Source: Parafrankia discariae
GTDB lineage: Bacteria > Actinomycetota > Actinomycetes > Frankiales > Frankiaceae
DNA length: 64,000 bases
Reading direction: 5' to 3'
NCBI RefSeq assembly: GCF_000373365.1
Contig: NZ_KB891274.1
Span: forward strand, 1 to 64,000
Below, piece by piece: positions 42,907-52,445 of the stretch. Every line of letters begins with the position of its first letter. Position 1 is the first letter of the stretch. Below the pieces are notes generated by a model. That model worked only from the letters and a program-made list of their open reading frames with translations. It searched no databases and was not told the origin of the DNA. The position numbers and the translations under genes are program-made.

Positions 42907-43836
42907 ATGTCGGGTTCCATCGTTTCTCCGTCTTCGTCTTCGTCTTCGTCGTCTCCTGCGCCTTCTCCTTCGCTCGCTGTCTCGGGTTCGTCGTGTTCCT
43001 GCCCTGACCGGTCGGCCGTCGTGGCGGGGCTGCGCGGGGCTGGTTGTGTGTTCGCCGAGGAGGAGGCCGCGCTGCTGCTGTCCGCCGCGCGGACACCCGA
43101 CGAGCTCGCCGAGATGGTCGCCCGCCGGGTGTCCGGGCTGCCGTTGGAGCATGTGCTGGGCTGGGTGTCGTTCTGCGGCCTGCGGGTCGCCGTCGACGAG
43201 CGGGTGTTCGTCCCTCGCCGCCGCACCGAGTTCCTCGTCCACCGGGCCGCGGCGATCCTGAGCGCCGCGATGACTGTGGGGGACCGGCCCCGGACGGCGG
43301 CGGGCTGGATGGTCGTCGATCTGTGCTGCGGGTCGGGCGCGGTCGGCGCGGCGCTCGCCGGCGCCGTCGACGGGCCGGTCGACCTGCACGCGGCGGACGT
43401 CGACCCGGTCGCGGTCGCCTGCGCCCGACGTAACCTGACCGGGCCGGCGCGGGTCACCCGGGCACCGGCCCGGGTCTACACCGGTGATCTTTTCGCGGCG
43501 CTGCCGTCGGTGTTGCGCGGGCGGGTGGACCTCCTGGTGGCCAACGTCCCGTACGTTCCGACGGGCCGGTTGGGGCTGTTGCCCCCCGAGGCGCGGGTCC
43601 ACGAGCCACGCGAGGCCCTCGACGGTGGTTCGGACGGGTTGGACGTGCTGCGCCGGGTGGCCACCGAGGCCACGGCCTGGTTGGCGCCCGGGGGGAGTGT
43701 GCTCGTCGAGACCAGCCGGGCCCAGGCGCCGCGGGCGGGGGAGACGTTCCGGTGCGCCGGCCTCGTCACCACGGTCGCGACTTGCGAGGACCTGAGCGCC
43801 ACCGTCATCTCCGGCCGGCGCCCACCGGGGGCCTGA
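42907..43836 (+). CDS. PrmC-like putative protein-(glutamine-N5) methyltransferase with polyserine segment
   Basis: 309 aa from ATG with GGAAGG upstream. Residues about 7-30 are a polyserine/Ser-Pro stretch coded by TCTTCG repeats. The N-terminal helical domain reads GLPLEHVLGWVSFCGLRVAVDERVFVPRRRTEFLV, as in PrmC/HemK. The SAM motif is VVDLCCGSGAVGAAL, followed by ADVDPVAVACARRN. The catalytic NPPY motif appears as NVPYVPTGRLGLLPPEARVHEPREALDGGSDGLDVL. This corresponds to the PrmC-related actinobacterial subgroup, whose target is uncertain. Confidence 0.82.
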   Translation: MSGSIVSPSSSSSSSSPAPSPSLAVSGSSCSCPDRSAVVAGLRGAGCVFAEEEAALLLSAARTPDELAEMVARRVSGLPLEHVLGWVSFCGLRVAVDERVFVPRRRTEFLVHRAAAILSAAMTVGDRPRTAAGWMVVDLCCGSGAVGAALAGAVDGPVDLHAADVDPVAVACARRNLTGPARVTRAPARVYTGDLFAALPSVLRGRVDLLVANVPYVPTGRLGLLPPEARVHEPREALDGGSDGLDVLRRVATEATAWLAPGGSVLVETSRAQAPRAGETFRCAGLVTTVATCEDLSATVISGRRPPGA

Positions 43837-43903
43837 CCATGCTCGCGGGCTGGCTGTCCGGTCACGAGCCCGACCGGACAGCCAGCCCGTAGCCCCGCAT
43901 CGT

Positions 43904-43951
43904 CAAGATAATCAACAACGTTGACCGCGCGCCTCACCGCATTTTGATCTT
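43904..43951 (+). repeat. 48-nt conserved intergenic element, copy 3
   Basis: CAAGATA, then ATCAAC-AAC-GTTGAC, 19 nt, then TGATCTT. One arm base differs from copies 1 and 2 and the spacer is one base longer. It lies 45 nt before the truncated epimerase reading frame. Confidence 0.55.
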
Positions 43952-43995
43952 CAAAGTCACTTGACAACCTAAAAACACCACAGGGAAATTCGGAG

Positions 43996-44800
43996 GTGGA
44001 TGGCGCGGATGCGGTGGTGAACCTGGCCGGGCGCAGTGCGAACTGCCGGTACACCAAGGCGAATCTGGCGGAGATGATGGCGTCGCGGGTGGATTCCGCG
44101 GCTGTGGTGGGGGCGGCGATCGCCGGGGCGGCCCGTCCGCCGCGGGTGTGGTTGCAGATGAGCACCGCCACGATCTACGCGCACGGTTTCGACCGGGCCA
44201 ACGACGAGGCGTCGGGAATTGTCGGTGGTGGCGAGGAAGATGTGCCGGCGTACTGGGCGTTCAGCGTCGACATCGCCCGCCGGTGGGAGGCCGCGCAGAC
44301 GCGGGCGGCGACGCCGGCCACCCGCCGAGTGGCGCTGCGGACGAGCATCGTGATGGCTCCGGGCCGGGGTGGCGCGTTCGACGTGCTGTGGCGGATGGAC
44401 CCGTCTGGGTCTCGGTGGGCCGGTGGCGGGGGGCCGGCAGTACATGTCGTGGATTCACGACCGTGATTTCGCCCGGGCGGTGATGTTCCTGGTGGAGTGT
44501 GACGATCTGGTGGGGCCGGTGAATCTGGCGTCGCCGAACCCGCTGCCGTACCGGGAGTTCGTCGCGGGTCTGCGGTCGGCGGTCGGGGTGCGGGTGGGGT
44601 CGCCGGCGACGGCGTGGATGGCCGAGCTGGGGGCGTTCGCGATGCGCAGCGACACCGAGCTGCTGCTGAAGAGCCGGCGGGTGGTGCCGGGCCGGCTGCT
44701 CGACGCGGGGTTCACCTTCGACCTGCCCGACTGGTCCGAGGCGGCCGCGGATCTGGTGGCTCGCAGCCGGGCGGGGGCCGGGCGGCGCGCCGCCCGGTAG
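43996..44800 (+). pseudogene. TIGR01777/YfcH-type NAD-dependent epimerase, truncated and frameshifted
   Basis: The first frame starts with DGADAVVNLAGRS and runs through RRVALRTSIVMAPGRGGAFDVLWRM. The family continues in another frame with TRLGLGGPVAGGRQYMSWIHDRDFARAV, NLASPNPLPYREFVAGLR and LLKSRRVVPGRLLDAGFTF, ending at 44800. One extra G near 44395-44398 explains the shift. The N-terminal 60 or so residues with the GxxGxxG cofactor site are missing. It begins just after repeat copy 3. So this is a decayed gene. Confidence 0.8.
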
Positions 44801-44817
44801 GGCTGTGGCCGGACTGG

Positions 44818-45328
44818 TCAGGGGCCTGGTCGCCTTGGCCAGCGCAGAACGCGGGGAGCTTCTGGGCGTTCGTGGTCGATCAGCACGTCGGCGTGGTCCT
44901 GGGTCGACGATCAGCACCGCGTTGCCGGCCGCCGCGCGGGTGGGGCCCTCGGGCGGGGCGTCACTGTGATGGTCGAGGCTGGTGGTGCGGTAGCGCCGGT
45001 CACCATCCGGGCCGAGTGGGTCGAGGAGGAGGCGGCGTAGGGCGGTGTAGTCGAACGCGTCGTGGAAGTAGCCGTCCGGGGACAGGGACCCGCGGCGGTG
45101 GCGGACGGCCCGGGGCTGGTGGAAGTCGTCGACACTGGCGCGGATGACGGGCCGGTCCCGGGCCGGGGGTGTGGCGGCGAGCTCGTCCGCCAGGGTCGTC
45201 TTGCCGGTGGCGTCCGGGCCGTCGATCGCGACGCGCAGTATCCGGTCCGGGTGGGTGCTGGTCAGCAGGTCGGCGAGTGCGTCCACGACGTGGTCGCGAG
45301 ACGGTATCGCGGCATGATCGGTGGTCAT
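44818..45328 (-). pseudogene. uridine kinase-like gene with internal deletion
   Basis: From an ATG at 45328 the frame gives ADLLTSTHPDRILRVAIDGPDATGKTTLADELA (P-loop GPDATGKT), VIRASVDDFHQPRAVRH and NAVLIVD, where GVFLLRPEL is expected. Instead the sequence jumps, in another frame, to the family C-terminus DHADVLIDHERPEAPRVLRW and stops at 44818. About 60-70 residues with the lid and base-binding part are gone. The frame upstream is open and joins the aminoglycoside phosphotransferase-like remnant without a stop codon. Confidence 0.75.
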
Positions 45329-46176
45329 GGGTTTGGATTTCGCCGGGTGAGTTTCGCTGGTGTCGCTGAGCGGTGGCCGCGATGGGTCGGTGAGGGCCTC
45401 GTCGATGGTGCGCCGGGCGATGCGGGCGAGGGTGGGGTTGCTGTTCTGGTAGTGGGGCAGGGCGATGAGTCCGAAGGACAGCGCCCAGCCGCGGCCTCGT
45501 GCCCAGGTCGCGTCATCGGCTCCGATCGTGTTTCGGAACGCTTCGCGGTCTTCGGCGGGCAGCAGGGTCCAGGCGGCCATCGCGTCGCAGGCCGGATCTC
45601 CCACGCCCAGGCCGCCGAAGTCGATGACGGCCTGTAGACGGCCGGCGTGGGTGAGTAGATTCCCGGGGAGGAGATCGCCGTGGATCCATACTGGCGTGCC
45701 GTGCCAGCGGGGTGCGCGCACGGCCGTGTCCCATACGGCGGTGGTCCCCCGGTGGAGTCTGCCTGTTGCAGGGCTGTGAGGAAGTTTCCCAGTTCGATGG
45801 CCAGGCGGTGTGGGTCGGCGGCGGGCTCGGTGAGTAGGTCTTCGCCTTCCAGCCACTGGTGGACCGACCAGGGCCAGGGATAGCCCTCGCCGGGTGTACC
45901 CGTCGCGAGTGGGACCGGGATGTCCAGTGGTAGTAGTGGCGCGAGCTGCGGCAGCCAGTGGTGTTCCTTGTCTGTCTGCCCGGCCGCTGCGGGGGTGCGG
46001 GGCAGCCGTACCGCCAGGTCCACGCCAAGGCGGTAGATCGCGTTGTCAGTGCCCGTGGAGCGGACCGGTTGGAGAGGAAGGCTTGCCCACGCGGGGAACT
46101 GTGCGGCGATCAATCGGCCCACCAGCGCATTGGTGATGACCTCGTGGGTGTGCGTTCTCCGGTCGGGCTCGGACAT
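45329..46176 (-). pseudogene. aminoglycoside phosphotransferase-like kinase with internal deletion
   Basis: From ATG 46176 (GGCGGAGG upstream): AAQFPAWASLPLQPVRSTGTDNAIYRLGVDLAVRLPR, KEHHWLPQLAPLLPLDIPVPLATG and WSVHQWLEGEDL. After LQQADSTGG the frame changes (near 45745-45765) and some 40-50 family residues are missing. The catalytic part then follows: APRWHGTPVWIHGDLLPGNLL (Brenner-type HGDLxxGN), VIDFGGLGVGDPACDAMAAW and ARIARRTIDEAL. Catalytic motifs survive, but the reading frame is broken. The usual stop is lost, so it reads into the uridine kinase remnant. Confidence 0.78.
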
Positions 46177-46315
46177 GGTGCCTCCGCCTCTCCTGGGCCG
46201 TGTGGGTACTGCGCGGTCGCGGTGGTCCGCAGGGTGGTCGCGCTGCTCGCGTAGGAGACGATGGAGTGTATTGATCAGGGCTGGCCGGTGGGCGCTTCGG
46301 TGGGATGATCGTCGG

Positions 46316-48237
<1,922 letters not shown>

Positions 48238-48241
48238 TCAT

Positions 48242-48370
48242 TCACCGGGAGTGCCGTTTCGGCCAGATGTGTCGCGGAGGTCGGTCGCGCGTCTGCGTGT
48301 CCGTGTATCCGCGGATGCTTCGCGGTTCCTTTTCCGCGGGTCCTGGCTTCGGCTGGAGATTCTGCGGCAT
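48242..48370 (-). CDS. possible upstream ORF in the rox leader
   Basis: 42 codons from an ATG at 48370, six bases after the rifamycin-associated element, ending in TGA 11 nt before the rox ATG. The product is basic and Pro/Arg-rich (RDRPPRHIWPKRHSR), with no recognisable family and no clear ribosome site. It may be chance, or it may couple translation to rox. Low confidence. Confidence 0.25.
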   Translation of the reverse strand: MPQNLQPKPGPAEKEPRSIRGYTDTQTRDRPPRHIWPKRHSR

Positions 48371-48375
48371 GACCC

Positions 48376-48394
48376 GGGTCTTGCCGCAAGCCCC
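48376..48394 (-). promoter_or_regulatory. rifamycin-associated element (RAE) upstream of rox
   Basis: On the minus strand the 19 bases are GGGGCTTGCGGCAAGACCC, an inverted repeat with one mismatch that corresponds to the RAE described upstream of rifamycin-inactivating genes in actinobacteria. CTTGC-GGCAAG forms the core. An AT-rich GATATAG on the upstream side (48411-48405) may be part of the promoter. Expected role: rifamycin-inducible expression of rox. Confidence 0.75.
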
Positions 48395-48535
48395 CCGGTG
48401 TGCTATATCTTGAAAGTGGCGGGGAGTGGGTGAACCTCCCTGCTTTTGTCTTTCCTGGGCCGTCGTGGGTGGGAGAAGTTTCGCCGCGGCGGCCGGGCGG
48501 CCGGTGTATGTGTGTGGTGCCGCGTCGGCGTGGGG

Positions 48536-50020
48536 TCAGCCGTAGCGGCGTAGCCGCGGCCACAGCGTGGACCATGGCTGGCGGGGGCCGGCGCAGACGT
48601 CGACGGGCCGGCCCTGTTCGTCGTTGTCGACGTCGACGGTGTTGTCGATGCGGGCGGCTTCGTGGCAGTCGCTGAACCAGCGGTCGCGGTCGCGTGGGGT
48701 GAAACCGATGACGATGACCCCGGTCGCGGTGTCCGCGGGTGGCCCTTGATCCCACAGGCTGTTCTGCCGGGCGTGGACGGGTCCGACGTCCGGGCGGAAA
48801 CGGAGGAGCGCGCCGGCCTCGCCGTAGTTGGCGGTGACCACGACGGTGCCGGTCGGCTGGGTACGTGCCACCGCGGCGACGGTGTCGGCGAAGGCGGGCC
48901 AGCCGACGGTTTCCCCCGCGTCGTAGTTCACCGCCGCGATCGGGGTGTCGTGCAGGACGGACACCGGCACGATCGGCAGCGTGACGATCATGGATGGTAC
49001 GAACGACAGCACGACGGCCGCACCGAGGAGCGCGGTCCGGGCGGTGTGGTGTGCCGCCCAGCGCAGGGTGGGTTCGGCGGCGGCGGCGAACAGCACCGGG
49101 TAGATGCCGACGAGGTAGTAGGGCTTGCCTCCGGTCGCCAGGAACAGCACGACCAGCACGGCGTAGGCGAGGGGGAACAGTCGCCACGGGGAGCGGGCGA
49201 GGCGGATCAGCCCGGTGATCCACACCGGGGCCAGGGGTAGGCCGAGGAGCAGGAACTGCATCGGGAGGAACTGCCAGCGTGGCTGGCTCGTGCCCGACGC
49301 CCCGGCGGCGATCGCGCGGCTGAGGGTGAGCTGCGGCCAGCCGTGGGTCGCCTGCCAGAGGAGGTTCGGGAACCACGCCAGGGCGGCGATCGTGGTGGCG
49401 GCCCCCAGCCAGCCCGACCGCAGCACCTCGCGGGGCCCGCCGGCGAGGACGCCGATCAGGAGCGCGAACAGGTAGAAGGCGGGCAGGGTCTTGTTCTGCA
49501 GGGCGAGGCCGGCGACGGCGCCGGTGGCGAGCCACACCGGGCCGTCGTCGCGTAGGCCGCGCAGGATCAGCCAGCTCAGCGCCGTCCAGCACAGCAGGTC
49601 GTAGACCGAGGTGGTGGCGAGGTGGCTGATCGCGGTCAGGGTGCCGCCGGCGGTCATGCAGGCGGCGGCGAACAGTTGGGCGCGTGGCGGTGCGCCGAGT
49701 TCGCGGGCGATCAGGCCGGTGAGGGCGACGACGGTGCCGCCGGCGAGCGCGGCGGGGGTGCGTAGCCCGACCAGGCTGTGGTGCAGGGCGGTGTCGAGGG
49801 CGTGGGCGAGCAGTGGGGCCAGGGGTGGCTGGTCGACGTAGCCGAAGGCGGGATGGGCGCCGATGGCGATGAAGTACAGCTCGTCGCGGTGGTAGCCGTA
49901 GCGTCCGCTGACGGCGAGCAGCAACGCGACGACGGCGAGCGCGAGTGCCGCCAATCCACGGTATGCGGCGGCGGGGCGGAGCTGGTGGGGTACTTCGAGG
50001 TGGTGTGCCGCGGAACGCAC
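48536..50020 (-). CDS. GT39/ArnT-like membrane glycosyltransferase
   Basis: 494 aa from a GTG at 50020 (a TTG at 50068 would add 16 residues inside the divergent promoter). The first loop holds SGRYGYHRDELYFIAIGAHPAFGYVDQPPLAPLLAH, with the Asp/Glu (DE) catalytic motif of C-type glycosyltransferases. Around ten membrane helices follow, and a final soluble part contains VTANYGEAGALLRFRPDVGPVHARQNSLWDQG. The family (dolichyl-phosphate-mannose protein mannosyltransferase-like, often annotated as glycosyltransferase family 39) transfers sugars from polyprenyl phosphates. Acceptor unknown. Confidence 0.82.
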   Translation of the reverse strand: MRSAAHHLEVPHQLRPAAAYRGLAALALAVVALLLAVSGRYGYHRDELYFIAIGAHPAFGYVDQPPLAPLLAHALDTALHHSLVGLRTPAALAGGTVVALTGLIARELGAPPRAQLFAAACMTAGGTLTAISHLATTSVYDLLCWTALSWLILRGLRDDGPVWLATGAVAGLALQNKTLPAFYLFALLIGVLAGGPREVLRSGWLGAATTIAALAWFPNLLWQATHGWPQLTLSRAIAAGASGTSQPRWQFLPMQFLLLGLPLAPVWITGLIRLARSPWRLFPLAYAVLVVLFLATGGKPYYLVGIYPVLFAAAAEPTLRWAAHHTARTALLGAAVVLSFVPSMIVTLPIVPVSVLHDTPIAAVNYDAGETVGWPAFADTVAAVARTQPTGTVVVTANYGEAGALLRFRPDVGPVHARQNSLWDQGPPADTATGVIVIGFTPRDRDRWFSDCHEAARIDNTVDVDNDEQGRPVDVCAGPRQPWSTLWPRLRRYG

Positions 50021-50062
50021 CGGCTCATCGTGCCACGGCAGGGACCGATGACGACACCCCTC

Positions 50063-50099
50063 TTGCAAATGACGTCACTGTGACGCCACAATGGCGTCA
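50063..50099 (+). promoter_or_regulatory. leaderless promoter with TGACGYCA operators for the RHH gene
   Basis: TTGCAA (50063-50068), 18 bp, CACAAT (50087-50092), then 6 nt to the ATG. Overlapping it are TGACGTCA (50070-50077, self-complementary) and TGACGCCA-CAA-TGGCGTCA (50081-50099, perfect arms). The sites are close enough for several RHH dimers to bind side by side. Confidence 0.6.
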
Positions 50100-50665
50100 T
50101 GGAGCTTGCGTCGTATGTCGACAGTCTGCGCCGGGACCTCGCCGTCGCCGCGGAAGCGGGAGGAGAGGAGGCGCTGGCGCTGGCGGAACGGCTCGTCGCC
50201 CCCCTGGAGTCGGCGGCCCGGCTTGTCTTGTTGGAGGCGCTCGCGGCCGCCGCGGAGGAGATCAGCTGCGAGCTGGCGCCCGGTTCGGTGGATGTGCGGC
50301 TGCGGGGCAGCGACCCCGATTTCGTCGTGACGTCACCATGGCCAGGTGACGACGTCACCGGTGACACCGGTGGTGGTGCGGGCGCCGCCGGCGGGCCCGC
50401 GGTGCCGCCCGGGGCCGGCACGACGAGCCCGAGCCCGAGCCCGGGCGCGGAGGTGCCGGGTGCCGGTGACGGCCGCACGGCGCGGGTCACGCTGCGGGTG
50501 CCGGAGCATCTCAAACCCCGCATCGACGAGGCCGCCGCCCGGGCGGGCCTGTCGGTGAACACCTGGCTGGTGCAGGCACTCACCACCGCCCTCGATCCGG
50601 CTGCCGTCAGGCCACCGCGTGCCGAGGCGCCGCGAGGGCACCGTTACCGCGGCTGGGTCCGCTGA
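50099..50665 (+). CDS. ribbon-helix-helix transcriptional regulator (HicB-like C-terminus)
   Basis: 188 aa from ATG. The N-terminal part is helical (ELASYVDSLRRDLAVAAEAGGEEALALAERL) and ends in EISCELAPGSVDVRLRGSDPDFVV. A Gly/Pro-rich linker (about 88-123) joins it to a C-terminal ribbon-helix-helix domain: ARVTLRVPEHLKPRIDEAAARAGLSVNTWLVQALTTAL. No toxin gene is adjacent; the next gene is a DUF4097 protein, so this is not a classical toxin-antitoxin pair. TGACGYCA sites on its own promoter suggest autoregulation. Confidence 0.8.
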   Translation: MELASYVDSLRRDLAVAAEAGGEEALALAERLVAPLESAARLVLLEALAAAAEEISCELAPGSVDVRLRGSDPDFVVTSPWPGDDVTGDTGGGAGAAGGPAVPPGAGTTSPSPSPGAEVPGAGDGRTARVTLRVPEHLKPRIDEAAARAGLSVNTWLVQALTTALDPAAVRPPRAEAPRGHRYRGWVR

Positions 50666-50730
50666 CCCGTCGGCCGACCCACCCCCTCCCACACACCTGT
50701 CCCCCCACCCCCCTCATGAGGAGACCTGCC

Positions 50731-51597
50731 ATGGCGACGTTCGACACCCCGACCCCGATCCGCGCCGTGCTCGACGTGGGCGCTGGCACCGTCCGGATCG
50801 ACGCGCAGGACCGCGCGGACACCGTGGTGACAGTCCACCCCCGCGACCCGGGCAGCGACCAGGACACCCGGGCCGCCGAAGCGACCACCGTCGAGTACAC
50901 CGACGGCCGGCTGGTGGTCCGCGGCCCGGTCCAGCGGGTGCGGTCGCTGTTCGGTGCCGGTGGCGCGGTGGAGGTGACGATCAGCCTGCCGGCCGGGTCG
51001 GGTGTCGAGGCCCGCACCGCGGCCGCCCTCACCACCAGCGGCCGGCTCGGGGACTGCCAGCTGCACGCCGCCGGTGAGGTGAGCGTCGAGTGGACCGGTG
51101 CCCTGCGGCTGCGAACCTCTCACGCCGCCGTGTCGGTGGGGAGGGTGGACGGCGACGCCGACATCGCCACCGCCCGCGGTCCGCTGCGGATCGGGCGGGT
51201 CGTGGGCGGCGCGCGGGTCCGGACCGGCCGCGGGGAGATCCACCTCGGGCAGGTCGACGGCCCGGTGCGGGTCGCCAGCGGCGCCGGGCCGATCACCGTC
51301 GACCGGGCCGGTGGTGACGTCGACGCCCGCACCGGGCACGCCGCGATCCACCTCGGGGAGGTCGCCGCCGGCACGGTCACGCTCGCCTCCGGTCACGGCC
51401 GGTTGGAGGTCGGGATCCGGGCGGGCACCGCGGCGCTGGTGGATCTGCTGTCCGGGCACGGGCGGGTCCGTAACGAGCTGACCGAGACCGACGGGCCCGG
51501 CGCGGACGAGGACACCGTCGCCGTGCATGCCCGCACCGGCCATGGTGACATCGTGATCCGCCGGGCGGCGCCCGCGGTGGTGAAGACCCTCGGGTGA
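50731..51597 (+). CDS. DUF4097 family beta-helix protein
   Basis: 288 aa from the ATG at 50731 (GAGGAG upstream), 65 nt after the RHH gene. It has no signal peptide. The sequence is built of repeated short beta strands: VEVTISLPAGSGVEARTAAAL, GRLGDCQLHAAGEVSVEW, GPLRIGRVVGGARVRTGRGEIHLGQVDGPVRVASGAGPI and GHAAIHLGEVAAGTVTLASGHGRLEVGI. This is the adhesin-like DUF4097 domain, function unknown. Pairing with an RHH regulator is likely conserved in actinobacteria (recalled). It is probably a cytoplasmic partner rather than an adhesin. Confidence 0.82.
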   Translation: MATFDTPTPIRAVLDVGAGTVRIDAQDRADTVVTVHPRDPGSDQDTRAAEATTVEYTDGRLVVRGPVQRVRSLFGAGGAVEVTISLPAGSGVEARTAAALTTSGRLGDCQLHAAGEVSVEWTGALRLRTSHAAVSVGRVDGDADIATARGPLRIGRVVGGARVRTGRGEIHLGQVDGPVRVASGAGPITVDRAGGDVDARTGHAAIHLGEVAAGTVTLASGHGRLEVGIRAGTAALVDLLSGHGRVRNELTETDGPGADEDTVAVHARTGHGDIVIRRAAPAVVKTLG

Positions 51598-51635
51598 GCG
51601 CCGCGCCCGGTGGGCGCGCCGGCCGGGCGGATCCC

Positions 51636-52358
51636 TCAGGTGGTTCCGAGGGTGGACAGCTGCGGGTACAGGGCGCGGGGGTCCTGGCTCAGTGCCGCTT
51701 TGAGGGCGACGGTGCCCGCGTCGGCGAGGATCTCGAGCCGGCCGGCGGCCAGGCCGTCCAGCGCGGTGCGTACCACCGCGGCGGGGTCGCTTTTCGGCAC
51801 GTCCCAGCCGGCCATCATGTCGGTGTCGACGGAGCCGACGAACAGGCCGCTGACCAGCGTGCCCTGGCTGGCGAGTTCGAGGCGTACACCGTTGGTCAGG
51901 CTCCAGGCCGCCGCTTTGGCGGCCGCGTAGGCGTTGGCGCCGTCGTGGGACATCCAGGACAGGGCGGAGAGCATGGTGAGGATCGCCCCGCCGCCGTTGC
52001 GTCCGAGGGTGGGGGCGAAGGCGCGTATGACGTGCAGCGGCCCGAAGTAGTTCGTCTCGATCTCCCGGTGGATCGCGGGCAGGTCGCCGGTGACGAGGTT
52101 GGTGCGGGTGGAGATCCCCGCGTTGTTGACGATGAGGGTGACGTCGGTGGCGGTGGCGGCCGCGGTGGTGATCGACGCCGGGTCGGTGATGTCCAGGGGC
52201 AGGGCGACGACTCCGGGCCGGCGGCTGGTGATCGTCTCGGGGGTGCGGGCGGTGGCGTAGACCTTGGCCGCGCCGCGGTCGAGGAGCTGGGTGACGAAGT
52301 GGCGGCCCATCCCGCGGTTGGCTCCGGTGACGAGCGCGATGCTTCCGGCGATTTCCAT
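51636..52358 (-). CDS. short-chain dehydrogenase/reductase
   Basis: 240 aa from the ATG at 52358; the open frame extends much further upstream but through the divergent araC gene. Motifs: TGANRGMG (cofactor loop), LDITDPAS, NNAGISTRTNL, Ser in LTMLSALSWMSHDGANAYAAAKAAAWSLTNG (Tyr and Lys present). It should be a NAD(P)-dependent oxidoreductase. Divergent from an AraC regulator with a shared 26-bp inverted repeat, so probably AraC-controlled. Confidence 0.9.
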   Translation of the reverse strand: MEIAGSIALVTGANRGMGRHFVTQLLDRGAAKVYATARTPETITSRRPGVVALPLDITDPASITTAAATATDVTLIVNNAGISTRTNLVTGDLPAIHREIETNYFGPLHVIRAFAPTLGRNGGGAILTMLSALSWMSHDGANAYAAAKAAAWSLTNGVRLELASQGTLVSGLFVGSVDTDMMAGWDVPKSDPAAVVRTALDGLAAGRLEILADAGTVALKAALSQDPRALYPQLSTLGTT

Positions 52359-52404
52359 GCCTACGACCGTAGGGAGCCGGTGATGCGCCGGTCGATGCGT
52401 CTGT

Positions 52405-52430
52405 GAGTCAGATTCATATCCGTCTGACTC
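52405..52430. promoter_or_regulatory. inverted repeat between SDR and araC-type gene
   Basis: Perfect arms GAGTCAGA (52405-52412) and TCTGACTC (52423-52430) around 10 bp. TAGGGT (52433-52438) follows and ends 7 nt before the AraC ATG, so that transcript is probably leaderless and the site lies on its promoter. Confidence 0.65.
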
Positions 52431-52445
52431 GCTAGGGTCGCTGTC

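Noticed and set aside
44261-45856. Single open frame of over 500 codons on the minus strand
   Set aside because: It is a chance in-frame joining of the phosphotransferase-like remnant, the uridine kinase remnant and antisense of the epimerase, not one designed protein.
50099-51597. Toxin-antitoxin system at the HicB-like gene
   Set aside because: The neighbouring gene is DUF4097, not HicA or any known toxin.
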